From positions 250,001-314,000 of the forward strand of contig JBBHKE010001362.1 in the NCBI GenBank assembly GCA_037447655.1: DNA of 64,000 nt. Direction: 5' to 3'. The notes beneath the pieces were generated by a model. That model was not told the DNA's origin. It did not search any database and worked only from the letters and a program-made list of their open reading frames with translations. Of this stretch, positions 34,561 to 46,817 are shown one piece after another (the stretch's first letter is position 1; each line of letters begins with the position of its first letter). This DNA is from Zygnema cylindricum (taxonomy: Eukaryota > Streptophyta > Zygnematophyceae > Zygnematales > Zygnemataceae). The position numbers and the translations under genes were made by a program.

Positions 34561-36687
34561 CTAGGTTTTCAAAACAACAGATACTCCTCCCGCAGAGGAA
34601 GTACCAACCCCTGAAAGGATGGCTGGAGGAAGGGTATTCCTCACGGGAAGAATTCCTGGCCCCCGGTGAGCAGAGGGTATCTGCGTCTGAAGACTTGTCT
34701 GGCCTGGTGTCGCAGAAGGAAGGGCCCACTCCCCTTCGTCCACTCCTCGATATCCACGGGAATACCTTTCGTCCTGACGAACTGTCTCCTCTGAAGGGAT
34801 GTGGATCCGAGGTCTGTTCAAAGGTGGATCTCCGGGCAGAGATGGAGAAGCAGACGACGAAGGCTCGTTCTGAGGAGAAGGAGTTTGTCTTCGGAAAGGA
34901 GTCTGTTTCCGGGGCCGTCTTCGGGAGATTTTAGGAGGTGGAGTTCCGGAACTGGAGGAGGGAGAACGCCTGTGAGGAGGGGAGTATACGTCGTACTTAT
35001 AGGGTAAATTCAGTGGACCTGGGGACCCACGGTCGGCTCCAGTAAGAGAAACGGAAGGAGATGGAGAGGAGATAGTATTGTCCCGGGGTTCTGCTACCGG
35101 AGCCTGGGAGTGGGAAGCAGTAGGATGAGGAGGGAAAGGAGGAGGATGAGGGGACAGCCTGGGTGGAGGAGAAGGAGGTGTAGATGGTCTCAAAGGGATG
35201 TGAACTCTTTCGTCAGGTCGTAACTCCACTAAGGCCTCAACAACTTCAGAAACCTCCACCGAAACAAGAGTAGGCTCTTCCCGCGGAGCCGCTTTGAGTT
35301 CAGACGTAAATCTGCACCCAAACCCCCAATATTAGGTCTTTTGTCTGCCCCCTCTTCCCGCTGAAGAAGAGGTTCCCGACCAATCTCCGAAGGAGGAGCC
35401 TGGGGTGGAGCTCAGGGCGGGGTTTCCGCTACTGGGGTTGGAGGGATCCGCCCACTGAGGATCCCACTGGTCCTCCGCCTAGCTTCCCGGATGAGATTCA
35501 ATTCCTGCTCCCACAACTTTCTCCCTTCTTCCTCCAATGCTTCCCAATCCACTGTAACGGGTCCAGTCCCCGCCGTAGCCGAGCCCTGAGATTTTAAAAT
35601 TTCCACTAGTTCCTTAGCCCTTTCCACTACTCCGGTCAGATCAGCTATCCCTGCTCCTAGAATTTCTGAAATCTGTAGGCATGGCTCGAGACAATCCCGC
35701 GGACCACTCTTCTGGTTCGGTTTCCGGAACCTCTGGGTCAGTGGGTTCGGGTCGCCAGAACCCTCCATCAGGGCGGACCCGGGGTGCTGGAGGGGTATAT
35801 CTCTCGGTGGAGACTGGCACTGGCGGTGGGGAAGGTTCTTCCTTGGGAATAGGTGCAAATCTACCCTTGCTATCCCTGTGGTCAAACTTCTTCCCCCTCC
35901 CCGGCTCTGGAGCCCCGCTCTCGCTGCCATCTGCTCTCCTATGAGACCTCGAAGTTGGGCGCCCTCGGAACGGTCGGCTTGCTGCAGTGTCTTGAGAAGA
36001 AGATGGAGGAGGGCGAGAAGGAGGAGCCCTCCTAGGCCTTTCCTGCAAGGACTGTGAGGAACCACTCTCTGAAGAGCTGCTTAGAATCTCCACTACCCCT
36101 CCCACTGGTTTAACCACCCGAGGTTGATCCGACCGAGACACTCTTTGCACCAACTCCTGCTTAACCTTCACTTCATGAAGATCATGAAGAGCAAGGAGTT
36201 CCTTTCGACCAGGGCGGCTGGGATCGGTCAAAACCGCAGGGTCAATCTGAATTTCGGCCCTGGGAACCTTTGATCTGGTGTGAAGCCCGACCTCCGGAAG
36301 GGGACCCAAAAGGGGCTCCCGCTGAGCTTGCCTCTTTGGCCTGGCCCGGGGTAACACTTGGTTTCTTTCTAGAGCCTGTGCTCTGGACTCCTTTCTTTCC
36401 TCGGCAAAGGTTCTGGAGGCCTCCGCCAAGGAGGGAAAATGTTCGGCAGTGAGGCTAGGAGGGGATGGGGGCGAAGTTTGTTGTTCGGGTGGTTTCGGAG
36501 GGGTCTCAACCCTAACACGCTCAGGCATCATCCCCTGGAGAAACCGCTCTATGTTGGCAGGCGAGGTAAAAGGGACGGATTCTTCGGGAACCTGTGACTC
36601 TTCTTCTGATACCACCGCTTCTTGATTCGCCCGTTCTTCCGGCCGGGCACCGGAGAGATTCTTATCTTGAGCTTCACCTCCCCCCAT
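34561..36687 (-). pseudogene. GC-rich Pro/Ser/Arg-rich coding block, first part, unknown protein
   Basis: From ATG 36687 (MGGGEAQDKNLSGARPEERA) a frame runs about 330 codons to 35641. A one-base shift near 35690 moves to the frame with ISEILGAGIADLTGVVERAK and WEALEEEGRKLWEQELNLI, which stops at 35412. After a short gap another frame (VSEVVEALVELRPDERVHIP, then proline/serine/arginine-rich) runs 35259-34561 up to the R3 repeat. The protein would be largely disordered with basic and proline-rich tracts and two short predicted helical, coiled-coil-like parts. GC content is far above that of the neighbours. It may be the N-terminal part of a large retroelement polyprotein or a transferred gene. 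No domain recognised, so no function is given. Confidence 0.5.
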
Positions 36688-36729
36688 GATGACGAAGGTC
36701 TCGAAAGAAGAATCAATGACAGGAAACAA

Positions 36730-37990
36730 ATCTCGCTTCCGCCAAGAGAGTTTCTAAAGTCAAAAAGCTCCTATCCCCTCTAATCCGGAAGAGACAGGTG
36801 GCTTTTCAGTACTGTGCTTAATCCACAGGAAGTCTATAGCATTCGTTCCCTCAAAACCCACTGTTTCGATGCAAGGAAATTGCAGTTTTACCCCGGGAAG
36901 TCCCCGCCAAAGCAAAAGAGACTACAAGTGAAGACACAAATGCACTACCACGTGGACATATAAAAAAATAAATTGGAATGGCTGTTTCAGATTTAACAAT
37001 ATCACCTTGACCACAGAAATAAAATATAAGATAGAAGATATAAAAGATGACGAAGCAAGCTTAACATACCCCGACAATTTATGATGATAATGGGAGAAAG
37101 GCGAAATCTCTCCTGATGGCAGTGTAAATAGGTATGGTACTCCTTCAACCCTCGGTGCCCGCAGCTCAGAACCGACTAGACTCTTCTCAGTTTCAAGCAG
37201 CGAAAAATCCAAAAATCACCCAAAGGGACGGCAGTGCCAACCGCCAACCCGAACTATGATTCTCAAAATGGACAAATCCAAAACAGAGATGGAAATAGAG
37301 TCAAACAACACAAAGATTCTCCAAAAGAAGGTTTGTTGGAATTTCTGAGGGTTTTCACAGGAGACAGTACTGAAAAGCAACCCGTCTCCTTCGGCCCCAA
37401 GCGCCTTATACATCAAAAGTTTGTCCAAAATCAGGTCCAAAAGTCAGAACTATGCTATGAACCAATGAGCGGCAAGCAAGAGCAATCGAATTGACAGAGG
37501 ACCAAATAGTCCGTATTACACTTGGGGCAAAAAGTTAAACATCTGACTACGGCGAGATCCGCGGCGAAAAGTTATTATTTGATCCGCAGTTATAAGCCAA
37601 ACCACAAAGAAAAGGACACGGAAGTGCCAAGCTTTGACTTAATGTAATTAATTAACCACTGGTCAGCTGAATCTGAACTGAATTGCTACAGACAGCTAAC
37701 AGCAAAATCTAGAAGACTGTCCGGAAGTCTACGTGGCAATCCACAATGTACCCTCCACTAGGGCTGGTGGGAGCTAGTACTAGGTGACGGAACTGCGATC
37801 TTTCAGACGGTCGAACTTTGTCGTCCAGCCTCCGTTAGGCACGAAACAAAGTGCGTCTTGTTCAGTAGAGGAACTACCATAATCCTTCTGGCTGGTTGCG
37901 CTCATTTTTCCGTACTCTGAGAAAAGTACGGGTAGGAAGGGTACGGGAATCCTCGGTAATATAAAAGTGTGCCTGAAAAGCACTCGAGCT
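36730..37990. other. No gene recognised
   Basis: Mixed-composition sequence on the upstream side of the GC-rich block. It could contain a leader or LTR of that element, but I found no direct repeat partner in the window and no primer binding site. A TATAAAAG string lies at 37961 on the plus strand without a gene after it. Confidence 0.4.
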
Positions 37991-37994
37991 TGAC

Positions 37995-38309
37995 AGTGCG
38001 CGTCTGATTTAATTCATTTTTTGTAAATTTTTCACTTGAAAAGGTACATTTATGCAAGGTCTGACATCGACCGTACACCAAACTATTTAGATATTATTGT
38101 ACTTTCGAACTTACGCTATTTTGTACGGTCCCTTAATTAACGTCAAGGAAAAATTAAAATCATGTATCCTATTTGAGGAAAAAAATCAAATTTTTAAGAA
38201 CCCAAATTAGTGACTTTGATACTAATAACGATTCGCGGTGTAGGGGTTTTTTTTTTTTGAAAAAAGGGCACCGAATTAGCGTTATCTACTCTAATAACGA
38301 TTGGCGATG
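37995..38309. mobile_element. Remnants of two TA-type MITE right ends
   Basis: Right termini at 38240 (CTAATAACGATTCGCGGTG|TA) and 38309 (CTAATAACGATTGGCGATG|TA), preceded by interior sequence similar to 52500-52650 ('ttcacttgaaaaggtacattta', 'gaccgtacacca'). Left ends are not clear. Confidence 0.5.
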
Positions 38310-38350
38310 TACTGTATGAGTGTATCGTACTTTACAATTTTATCCATAGT

Positions 38351-39070
38351 TGTTCAAATCGCGCGATTTTTTCCTTTTTTGCGATTGAAACGTATAATTC
38401 GTGACTTTTGAAAAAATCGTAAAAAAACGTGTACTGTAAACTGAAACTGGAATTTTACGGGAACCTGTAAACTAATTACTGTAACTGTACATTTTTTTAC
38501 GTATATGTACGGAATAAAACGGGAAATAAGCGTCGCACTTATTGGTACTTTCTGTTCAGTGAACTGAACAGAAATACCACGGAAGTTGTACGTTATATAA
38601 TCGAAAATGTACGGACATTTTCGAAAAGAGACGTTGGACGTCACAATAATTTCGCACATTCAGTTTGAAATTTGTACGGGCGTCTTCTTCAATTTTTTTT
38701 TGAAAGAAGACGCCTTCATTTTTTTTTTGAAAGAAGACGCCATGGAACAGAGACGAAATTGCTAAAAATGTTATCTTGGTAGCATTCGAACCCGGGTGCG
38801 TTCACTCCATAGCATACCTTTAGGTGGACGACAGGACTACCATTTGGTAAAGTCGTTCCATTCTCAAGACATGTTGTGATAAAAGTTTAAAGAGTTTATT
38901 TTCTTACCGCTCATTTTTAACGGGAAAAACTTGCAAACTGCGTTATATGTAATAGTTTTTTGTTTTTTTATGTACGGAATAGTACGGAAGGAATTCATTA
39001 ACGATTTTTTGCGATTTGATCAAAAGGTTCAATGCGTTTGTTACGTATAATTCGTCACGTACGGTACGTT
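38351..39070 (+). mobile_element. MITE family R1, copy interrupted by an insertion
   Basis: Starts TGTTCAAATCGCGCGATTTTT and follows the R1 order to about 38690, then resumes near 38930 ('atgtacggaatagtacggaaggaattcattaacgattttttgcgat' in pieces) to about 39070. The interruption 38690-38930 has two tandem copies of 'ttttttttgaaagaagacgcc' and a tRNA-like segment. Confidence 0.5.
38775..38870 (-). other. tRNA-like segment with B-box, possible SINE
   Basis: On the minus strand GGGTTCGAATGC matches a pol III B-box (GGTTCGANNCC) apart from its final bases, about 55 bases after 'taccaaatggtag', which could be a weak A-box. It does not fold into a full cloverleaf by eye. It lies inside the insertion in the R1 copy, so a tRNA-derived SINE is possible. 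Confidence 0.35.
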
Positions 39071-39079
39071 CGCACTAAT

Positions 39080-39620
39080 CGCCGTGAACAACTATGATTT
39101 TTATCTTACCCTCGTTTCTTACGAAATTAAAAAACCATACGTATTTGAGGAGGATGGCATTGAATATCCAAAATGGGACCAAAGGAGATCGGAATCTTCA
39201 CAATATTGGGGACAATCAGCCCGGGTATAACGGATCGGACGTGGTCGCCGCATAGTTCGGCAGAGTGGATCGAAGACTAGGTGTAGGCCTTGTCACAGTG
39301 TACGGAATAAGTCTGGCAAGTTTCAGTGGTAGCAGAATCCAAAGTCCAAGGGCTCGGTGGAGAACAGACACGCGAGCAAACCAACTATTAAATCAGATCT
39401 GATTGAGAGTATACGTGTCAAATGAATTCGAGGAAAATCTAAAATCAGGATTATATAGTCACTCGTATGCGGTCGTTCAAAGTGGTCTAGCAAAAGATTG
39501 AATCATAATCTTGTCGAATCCGCACATAGCCATGTGAATGGTGGACAAATAGTATGCTTATAGGGCTCATTTGCGATGATGGAGGAACGGCCTAAGCCAA
39601 GGTGGAAGCAATCTTAAACA
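39080..39620. other. No gene recognised
   Basis: Single-copy-looking sequence next to the inner end of arm B. No frame or repeat of note. Confidence 0.5.
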
Positions 39621-42600
39621 TCAATGGCGGAGGGTTTACAATGCAGCCAGTTTTGCAACTATTTTAATTCTTCCGTTCTTATTTTTCAGACTTGTCTTTT
39701 ATTCTAGCATACAACAGGTGAAAATATTTTGATAGTATTGATTTTTTATTATTCGTGTATTTGAGTATGGACATACTGCGGAAACATACAAATTGCAAAC
39801 CTGTGTCGTCGATGGTGCAGAACATTCTGGTATATTTGGACAACTCTGGAACTTGTTGAGTTTCAACATACTTTGCATCATCGGTAGCAAGAATGAATGC
39901 AAATTTCTTAACTAGCTATGTGTCGAGAGGTTCTATTCTTATGTTAATTTGGCTGTAATACAGCTGATTGATTATGTCTGGTGTATTCGTTTAGGTGAAC
40001 TTTGTGATGTTGAAAGTGTTCTTTGGAAGTCATTAGGTTACCTAGGGCTCTTATTTGGTTCAAGTTACTTGCAAGTTGTTATGGTCATCATCATGCATTT
40101 TGCATTCTGCGTCAGTCGTAATAAGAGTTAGAAAAGTATGATGCAGGCAGTTTCAAGATTGTCTAGAGTGACATCGCCAGCAATGAGTGTCCAATTAATT
40201 TTTAGAAATTCATATTATTTTTTAAGCAACTACGTCATAAAAATTTCTTCATAGCTACTGCACATGAACTTGCAGAAGATATGATCCAACTATTTCTATT
40301 ATCAGACTGGATATCTAAACTGATGTTGTTCAACTAGTGCTTTTTGCACTCTAAAAGTCACATCCATTCCCGCTAAAGCCATGATAAAAATGCGAGTGAA
40401 ATTGCTAGTATTGGCTTGCATTAGACATCTTGAAGACAAGCCAAATTTATATGATCGCCTACAAGGTAACAAATTCAGTAATAAAGGGCTGCGCAGGGAA
40501 AAAAAGCCTTTGCTGTTAACTTCCTTTTTGGTCCTACAACATTTATTAGGAATTCGTTATCCAAAAGCATTTGTTTTTGTTGTTTTTTCTTTTTTTTGGG
40601 CTCTAATGCTTTGATTATTTTATATGGATGGCTCCTGCAGGTAGTCGGCTGTATAGATGTTGCAGCATTCGCTGTGCTTCAGGTAACATTCCGTTTTGTA
40701 AACTATATCGTTTTGCTGCCCCCTTCCACACCCTCCAAAAGAGATTCAAATTACTCTTTAGGATGCTAAACATGGCACGTGAACATACACTTCAGCTCTA
40801 GTGCAAACAATATGTAGTGAGCTATCGCTTGTTTTTTAGAAACTGTTTTATAAGGAAACTTGTTATAGCAGCCTTCAGAATATTCTCCTGCTTACGATTA
40901 GTTGAAGTACAATAAGATGCCAGTTGAGACACTTTTAGATTGACTACAACTTTCATGTCGGCTTTCTCCTGCTGACATTTTCTGACATTCCATTAGCAGT
41001 TGCTGGGACCACGTTTTTCAGAAAATGTCGGAGGTTGGCTTTACAGTACCGGTGCAATTTCGGCCCTCGTCAATAAAAAATTATCAGATTCTGTGAGACA
41101 TTTTTTTCCCTCCAATTTCTAAGCTTTATGTGGTATGGCATGTTTTGCTTAATGTGTCAATGTGATGTACTTACCAAGCGGTGTCTCCGTCGATAATGAA
41201 AGCTGACTGCTGCTGTATTTATTGGCAGAAAACGCTCTCTCATTCTCAATATGGATCAATCGACATAGCAAATAAGATCGATAGTCTCCAAGAAAAGCTA
41301 GATTTTTTCACTCTTGAGCTCCAGAGTTTGAATGAAGGCTCGATGAGGTAACGTGCAAAACGAATGGATCGGATTGGAATGCTTTACTAAAGCAAGGGAA
41401 TGAATTTTCTCAGAGATTGAAAGAGTTGAAAGACTATCAGCTCACAATTTCACAAAATGTCATTCAAAAAAGATCTCTTGCGACTATGGAGAATGTAGGG
41501 GAGGACCCTCAACCTGCACGTTTGGCATCGTTGAGTGATTTGCCAGAAGTCCAGAAAGCTATCAAGGTGAATCATTTTTCCTTCCTTACCTTTTTTCCCT
41601 CTCCCTAGTTTGTCTTGTGCACATGAAATAGAATTGGCACCCGAAAAAGGTGTGACGTATGTCACATCCTTTGGGAAATGCGCATTTACTATGTTATCTT
41701 ATTATGGTGTGACATTTTTCACATTTTCAGGTGTAAACACTAAAAATGGCAGGATGAAAACGGTAACCCAGAAAAAGTGCGACGGATGCTCTTTTTTCAC
41801 ATTTTTGGAAAATGCTTATCATGTTATCTTAGTATGTTGCGTGGGGTATGTGTGACGCATTTTTATGTGCAAAATGTATTTGTGTGGTTTTATATCTGTT
41901 ACTGGCAACTCTTCTTTGCCCTGCCACAGGAAACATTGGAAAAGGGTACGGGTGGGGTAAGCCACCATTGGATACCTGCTGAACATCCCTCCTACTGGCG
42001 GCAGCATGCCTTCAAGTCTCACGGATTGTGAAGCTATATTCAATTCAGGTTAGAGGACCTTTCATCCAGGGGTCTCAAAGCTATGTGATTTATCCACAGT
42101 TGTGTGAAAAGGTATGTAACGCTATATGTGGTTGACACCCATACCAAACACATATTATACATGAAAAACCGTATGATCACGATTTAATATGCGGCAACCA
42201 GATATGGCGTTTCCTCGTCTTTTTGCATTTCTGAATCACAAATTTGTTCATAATGGCAATGCCATGGGCACATGGTCACCGCTGTAATTTATACAAGTTA
42301 TCGCATGCACTCCTTGTTAACATTTGGATTTTTGCTACTTAAGTTCATAGAAAGGGTAATGGATTTAGAGCTCAAAAGTTAGGGGATCGGATCTTGCGAC
42401 CTGTTGCGGTTATCCATAGATTATGGTGAGCACTTAAATCACCATTTTTTTTGGCTGCATTTGTACTTATAACTATCAAAATGGCATCTGTAAGAAAAAA
42501 GAACATTCTCACCTTATTATTGTTTCACGAAGGTACATTTTGGAAAGCTCCTCGGACAACATCCCACAAGTTTTGGTGATAATGCTCATGGAGCAAATTG

Positions 42601-43350
42601 ACCAATGAATTAGCATCTTAGTTCATAAGGATAACCCATAAATCTGGGTTTTTTGTTGGAAGCCAAGTGGGAGTCATGAACTTTTTGATCAAGTGTTTTT
42701 TTCATATCGGGAAATCTATATTCAGCTGTTTCATACTGTGTAACTGAAAGAAAATCGAAAAAGGATAACAGCATGTAGCACATTAATAGTCTTTGTGATG
42801 GTGTACTTCAATCATAATTAACGAAGTTTTGAAATATTGTGCATGATAAAGCCATTTATGAGTGGCCGACAAATAATTCACCGGCAGAAGACAAACTGTA
42901 GGAAATCAGATCATTAGACAGCAGGTGTTTTGTCCTTACAGTTGGGGTTGCTCTTGCAGGTACAAGAAATGTTAGACTACCATCGAACGCGGCTCTCTGT
43001 CGATCACTTTTATTTGTATGATTCTGGCGCTATAGATGAGGAATTTCAAGAAATGTTGAAGCCCTATGTGGATGCCGGACTCGTAACAGTCACGGATATG
43101 AAAGAGGTGAACATTTACAGCTTGAAGAAACGTGGGCAGGTAAGCAAATATATTAACCTGGGCAAGGAAAGTGAAGTTAATATTTACAATCATCAACATT
43201 GAAAGTGGCATTTGGCATTCATTCACATTGGTGGTAACAGTGAAAGCCATTCGAACTGTGGCTGTTGATTAAAGAGATAACATTGAGATGGAAATTTGAC
43301 ATTTTTCACATCAACATTTTTGATGCTTGTAATAATGAAAGTAAAAACTA

Positions 43351-43535
43351 CATCCCCCATCGCTATTGAGTTAATAACCTAATTCGGTCGCGGCTTTTTT
43401 GGTCAAAAATTATAAAATTAGTGTTAAGGGAGTGGACTACAATCCGCCACACTCTTTGCTCTAAATCAGTGTTATGCATTCCATTTTCACATTTACACTC
43501 TACTAATTCCTTTACTTTAATATTGATGGGCGGTT
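43351..43535. mobile_element. TA-type MITE shared with arm A
   Basis: Left end TA|CATCCCCCATCGCTATTGAG, right end 'attgatgggcggt'. Inverted relative to 17766-17925, at the matching intron position. Confidence 0.6.
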
Positions 43536-45466
43536 TTCTGTCACAGTCCACGTTGAAATCAACAACACTTCTTTTATAAGAAATTTAAATTGAAAATAAC
43601 GTCAGCATCACATGAACCTTGACAAGGACATGGACATAGGAGCAAAGATAATCCTGACCAAAATCTCGTCAAAGGCAACAAGCAGCGATAAATTGTAGAT
43701 CACACTGATATCATCATTTGTCCATTAGAGAATCACACGTGAACTTGCATCGGCATACTTTTGGTTCAATTTTTTCTTTTCAAAATTAATCTCTCTCCCT
43801 GTTGTTGGCTGAGAAAGTATCGGCGATGTTCCGCACCAGTATTCTACATCTGTAGTAACAATGATAGTTTATTTTTATTTTTCCCCGAAGTCAGCCAATT
43901 TATTTATTAATTCATCTGGAAAACTATACTAGGTTCTGCAGGTAGTGGGTTAACATTAGTCAGGGTACTATATAAGAAGATTTGCATTTTTTATTGAAAA
44001 CATATAAGCCTGTAAGTCTTTTGTGCACCGAGATGTTCTCACAACAATTTCGGAATAGCATCACTAAATTGAGATTCAGGTGCATATTGTCATAACTCTC
44101 ACAGAACTTCATGTGCTGTTTTCTTTTGGGGGGAGAGGGGAGGGTGGTTATTGTCATACAGCCTTTGGCTATTGCAGATTGTCTATACCGTCCACGCATC
44201 AATGCCAAATGGATATTTTTTGGCGATGCTGATGAGTAAGAATTTACTATTTTGGACTGATGTATCTATCTATTTATAAAGCACGAAACTCCTCACTGTA
44301 GAAATGCTTGTGGTGCAGTTGCCTTTTTAATGCATCACTTAATGTAGTTGGAATGCATTCGAAAATAGGTGAAAAGGTTTTTAAGTTAAAAGGTTACATA
44401 TCTGAATGTTTTGCAGATATTTCAATCCGGTTCCCCCGAATACTTTGCAAAGTCTATTGACTAAGTATAAAGATGAACCATGGCTAAGCCACCAAGCTTT
44501 TAATTGGGATGTCCATTCTTGTAAAAGAAAAACCTCAGAAGATGAATTTATGGTGGAGAGAATGGTGGTTAGAGACAAAAAACCTTTTTGTCATCGATCA
44601 TTGGTGACTACCTGTGCCGGATGGACTGGGCATCGAAAACTTTTTGTCAATCCTCGGAAAGTGAGTAGCGTTTTCCTAAAAGATTAATCCACATGATTCA
44701 TGTATTTTGGAAAAAACAAACAAAATGAACGAAATAAAATGCTATTGGGCATTGCATTAGAAAACCTGACCTTAAACTTCACTTATAAAAGTAGCCGGCA
44801 AAGAGTCTGATTGTGATGTCTCCTTGTATTTACTGGAGAAACAAAGATGGAAAAGAGCATCACAGAGGGAAGAGACAAAACAGAGCAAGAAAGCGAGAGA
44901 AGGATATTCTCAGCCTTGGGATAGAGAGAGGAATGTTGGTAACATGTTGTTTTTCTGCTTTTTCAGGTTGAATTACCTAGCAATCATGATGTAAATAACG
45001 CCCTCCCCTGCATTAACCTAGACCCTCTAACCGAGGCCCATCATTGCCATTATCGAGGCCTCGGAGATTTGAGTTTTCAATTAAAGATTTGTGACCCTCC
45101 GGTAGTATTAAACGAAATTTCACCAATGTTGAATGAAGAAATGCGCGACATTGTACGCCTTGTAAGGCAGTGTCCTCGGTTTAGCTCAAAGGTACAAAAA
45201 TTGGTATGATTGGAAACTAGTAATGGGCTATATCTTGATTGTGGGAGGGCTCGGTATAAGTAATCTACTGGTATTGTCAGAAAGTGGAGGAGAATCCTGG
45301 TAGTTTTTGATCAAAAAGAGTAACCTTTTTTTTTTCAATAAATGAGACAGGCCAGATTGCTTACCTTAATGATAAGTGACTACAACGTGGATCGTTATTA
45401 GGGTTAGTAACCTAATTTGTTGCCAGTTTTATTCTCCCTCTGACCACAAAATAGTGTTGAAATACT

Positions 45467-46331
45467 AGTGTTGTGTATCGGTGAAAAAATTATCGCGATA
45501 ACACCGATACCGATAGTTATCGGTTATCGAACGTTCAGAGGTCCCGATATATCTGTACTTTCTATACTTTCTGTCCGGTGTACTTTATGTTTGGTAAACT
45601 GACCGGAAAATTTACGGGAAATGTACGGACTTTGAGGAAAAAATACGTTGGACTGTGACGAAAAAATACGTTGCACTTAGTAGTACTTTCTGGCCGGTTA
45701 ACTGAACAGAAATTTTACGGGAACGTACGGCATTGTACCGACAAATTGATGATCATGGAACGGAAAAAGGACGGCGGACACAAAGTACATCGGACGCAAA
45801 AGAACATTCTGCGCGCCGCCGGAATCGAACGGACGACTTTCAATGAGAAAATACGAGTGGACGGCCAGCGTGAGCGCCGGCATCCCGGAATGGCTCTTTT
45901 GGCGGCTTATGCCGAAAAAGCTGACGGATTGACACGTGGCTGGTTTCCAGTGGATCCCAAGGAAGAAAGGGACAAAGCCATGGCGTCGGATGTGAAAGGT
46001 ACATCCGTTTTAACTGGAGCCGTACTAAAGCCGTACATATCTTATGCCGGCTACTGTACTTTCGGCTTGTACAAATGATCTGATTGGTAGGCACCTCAGT
46101 AGATAGGGGTTGTGAGTAGGGCGCGTCGGGGGGATAACACGTACAGTTGAGTGAATTGGCCGTACATTTATCTGTACGGTCCGTACATATATCGCCAATA
46201 ACCGATAAATATCGGTTATTTATCGGCGATAACACCGATAACGATATATCGTACCAATATATCGATTATCGGCTACTCAAAAAAAGGCCCATATTGGTTA
46301 TCGGCAAAATCCTTACCGATACACAACACTA
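45467..46331. mobile_element. hAT-type non-autonomous element, 865 bp
   Basis: Termini TAGTGTTGTGTATCGGT and ACCGATACACAACACTA, flanked by TGAAATAC and TAAAATAC (7 of 8 matching). Lies in the last intron of the GT92 pseudogene and is absent from arm A. The interior has R1-like blocks ('ttttacgggaa.gtacgg') and a GC-richer open frame 45671-46078 with no known domain (contains RAAGIERTTFNEKIRVDGQR). Confidence 0.85.
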
Positions 46332-46439
46332 TAAAATACCATTTGTTTTTGTCTTAACGCTGATTCCTCATACAGTTTAAAACCAGCCATGTTGCTCGGA
46401 ACTGAATAAAAAACAATAATAGTTATTTTTAACCCCAGG

Positions 46440-46817
46440 CTAATGTTTGAAACTGGTGTTATCGCCGATAAAAAACCGATATCGGTTTTTTATCGCGATA
46501 ACACCGGAACCGATAACTGTCGGCGATAATTGTACGGTTCTTACCGTACAACTGTACCGTTTATTCCGTTGTGCCGTTATTTCGTTACACATAGCACGGA
46601 ACAGATTGCTACACGTGGTATGCAACGCTATATACAGTGAAAAATATAATACAGTATAATATAAAGTACTATTATATAGCGTACTAGATTTTTTTTACTT
46701 ATCGCCGAAAAGGAATTTGGTTTTGGAGCGATATATCGGGATCGTTGACCGTTCGATAACCGATAATTATTGGTATCGGTATTATCGCGATAAATTTCTT
46801 GCCGATACACAACACTA
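46440..46817. mobile_element. hAT-type MITE relic, about 380 bp
   Basis: Right end GCCGATACACAACACTA is clear and is followed by CTAATAGC. The left end is degenerate ('ctaatgtttgaaactggtgttatcgccgata'). The interior shares the 'atcgcgataacaccg' palindromes of its neighbour. Confidence 0.6.

Noticed and set aside
34561-34934. Plus-strand frames opposite the GC-rich block
   Set aside because: Shadow frames caused by GC-rich codon bias of the minus-strand coding sequence.
45800-45880. tRNA gene suggested by a GTTCGATTCC string
   Set aside because: No complete cloverleaf or A-box at the right distance; recorded only as tRNA-like.
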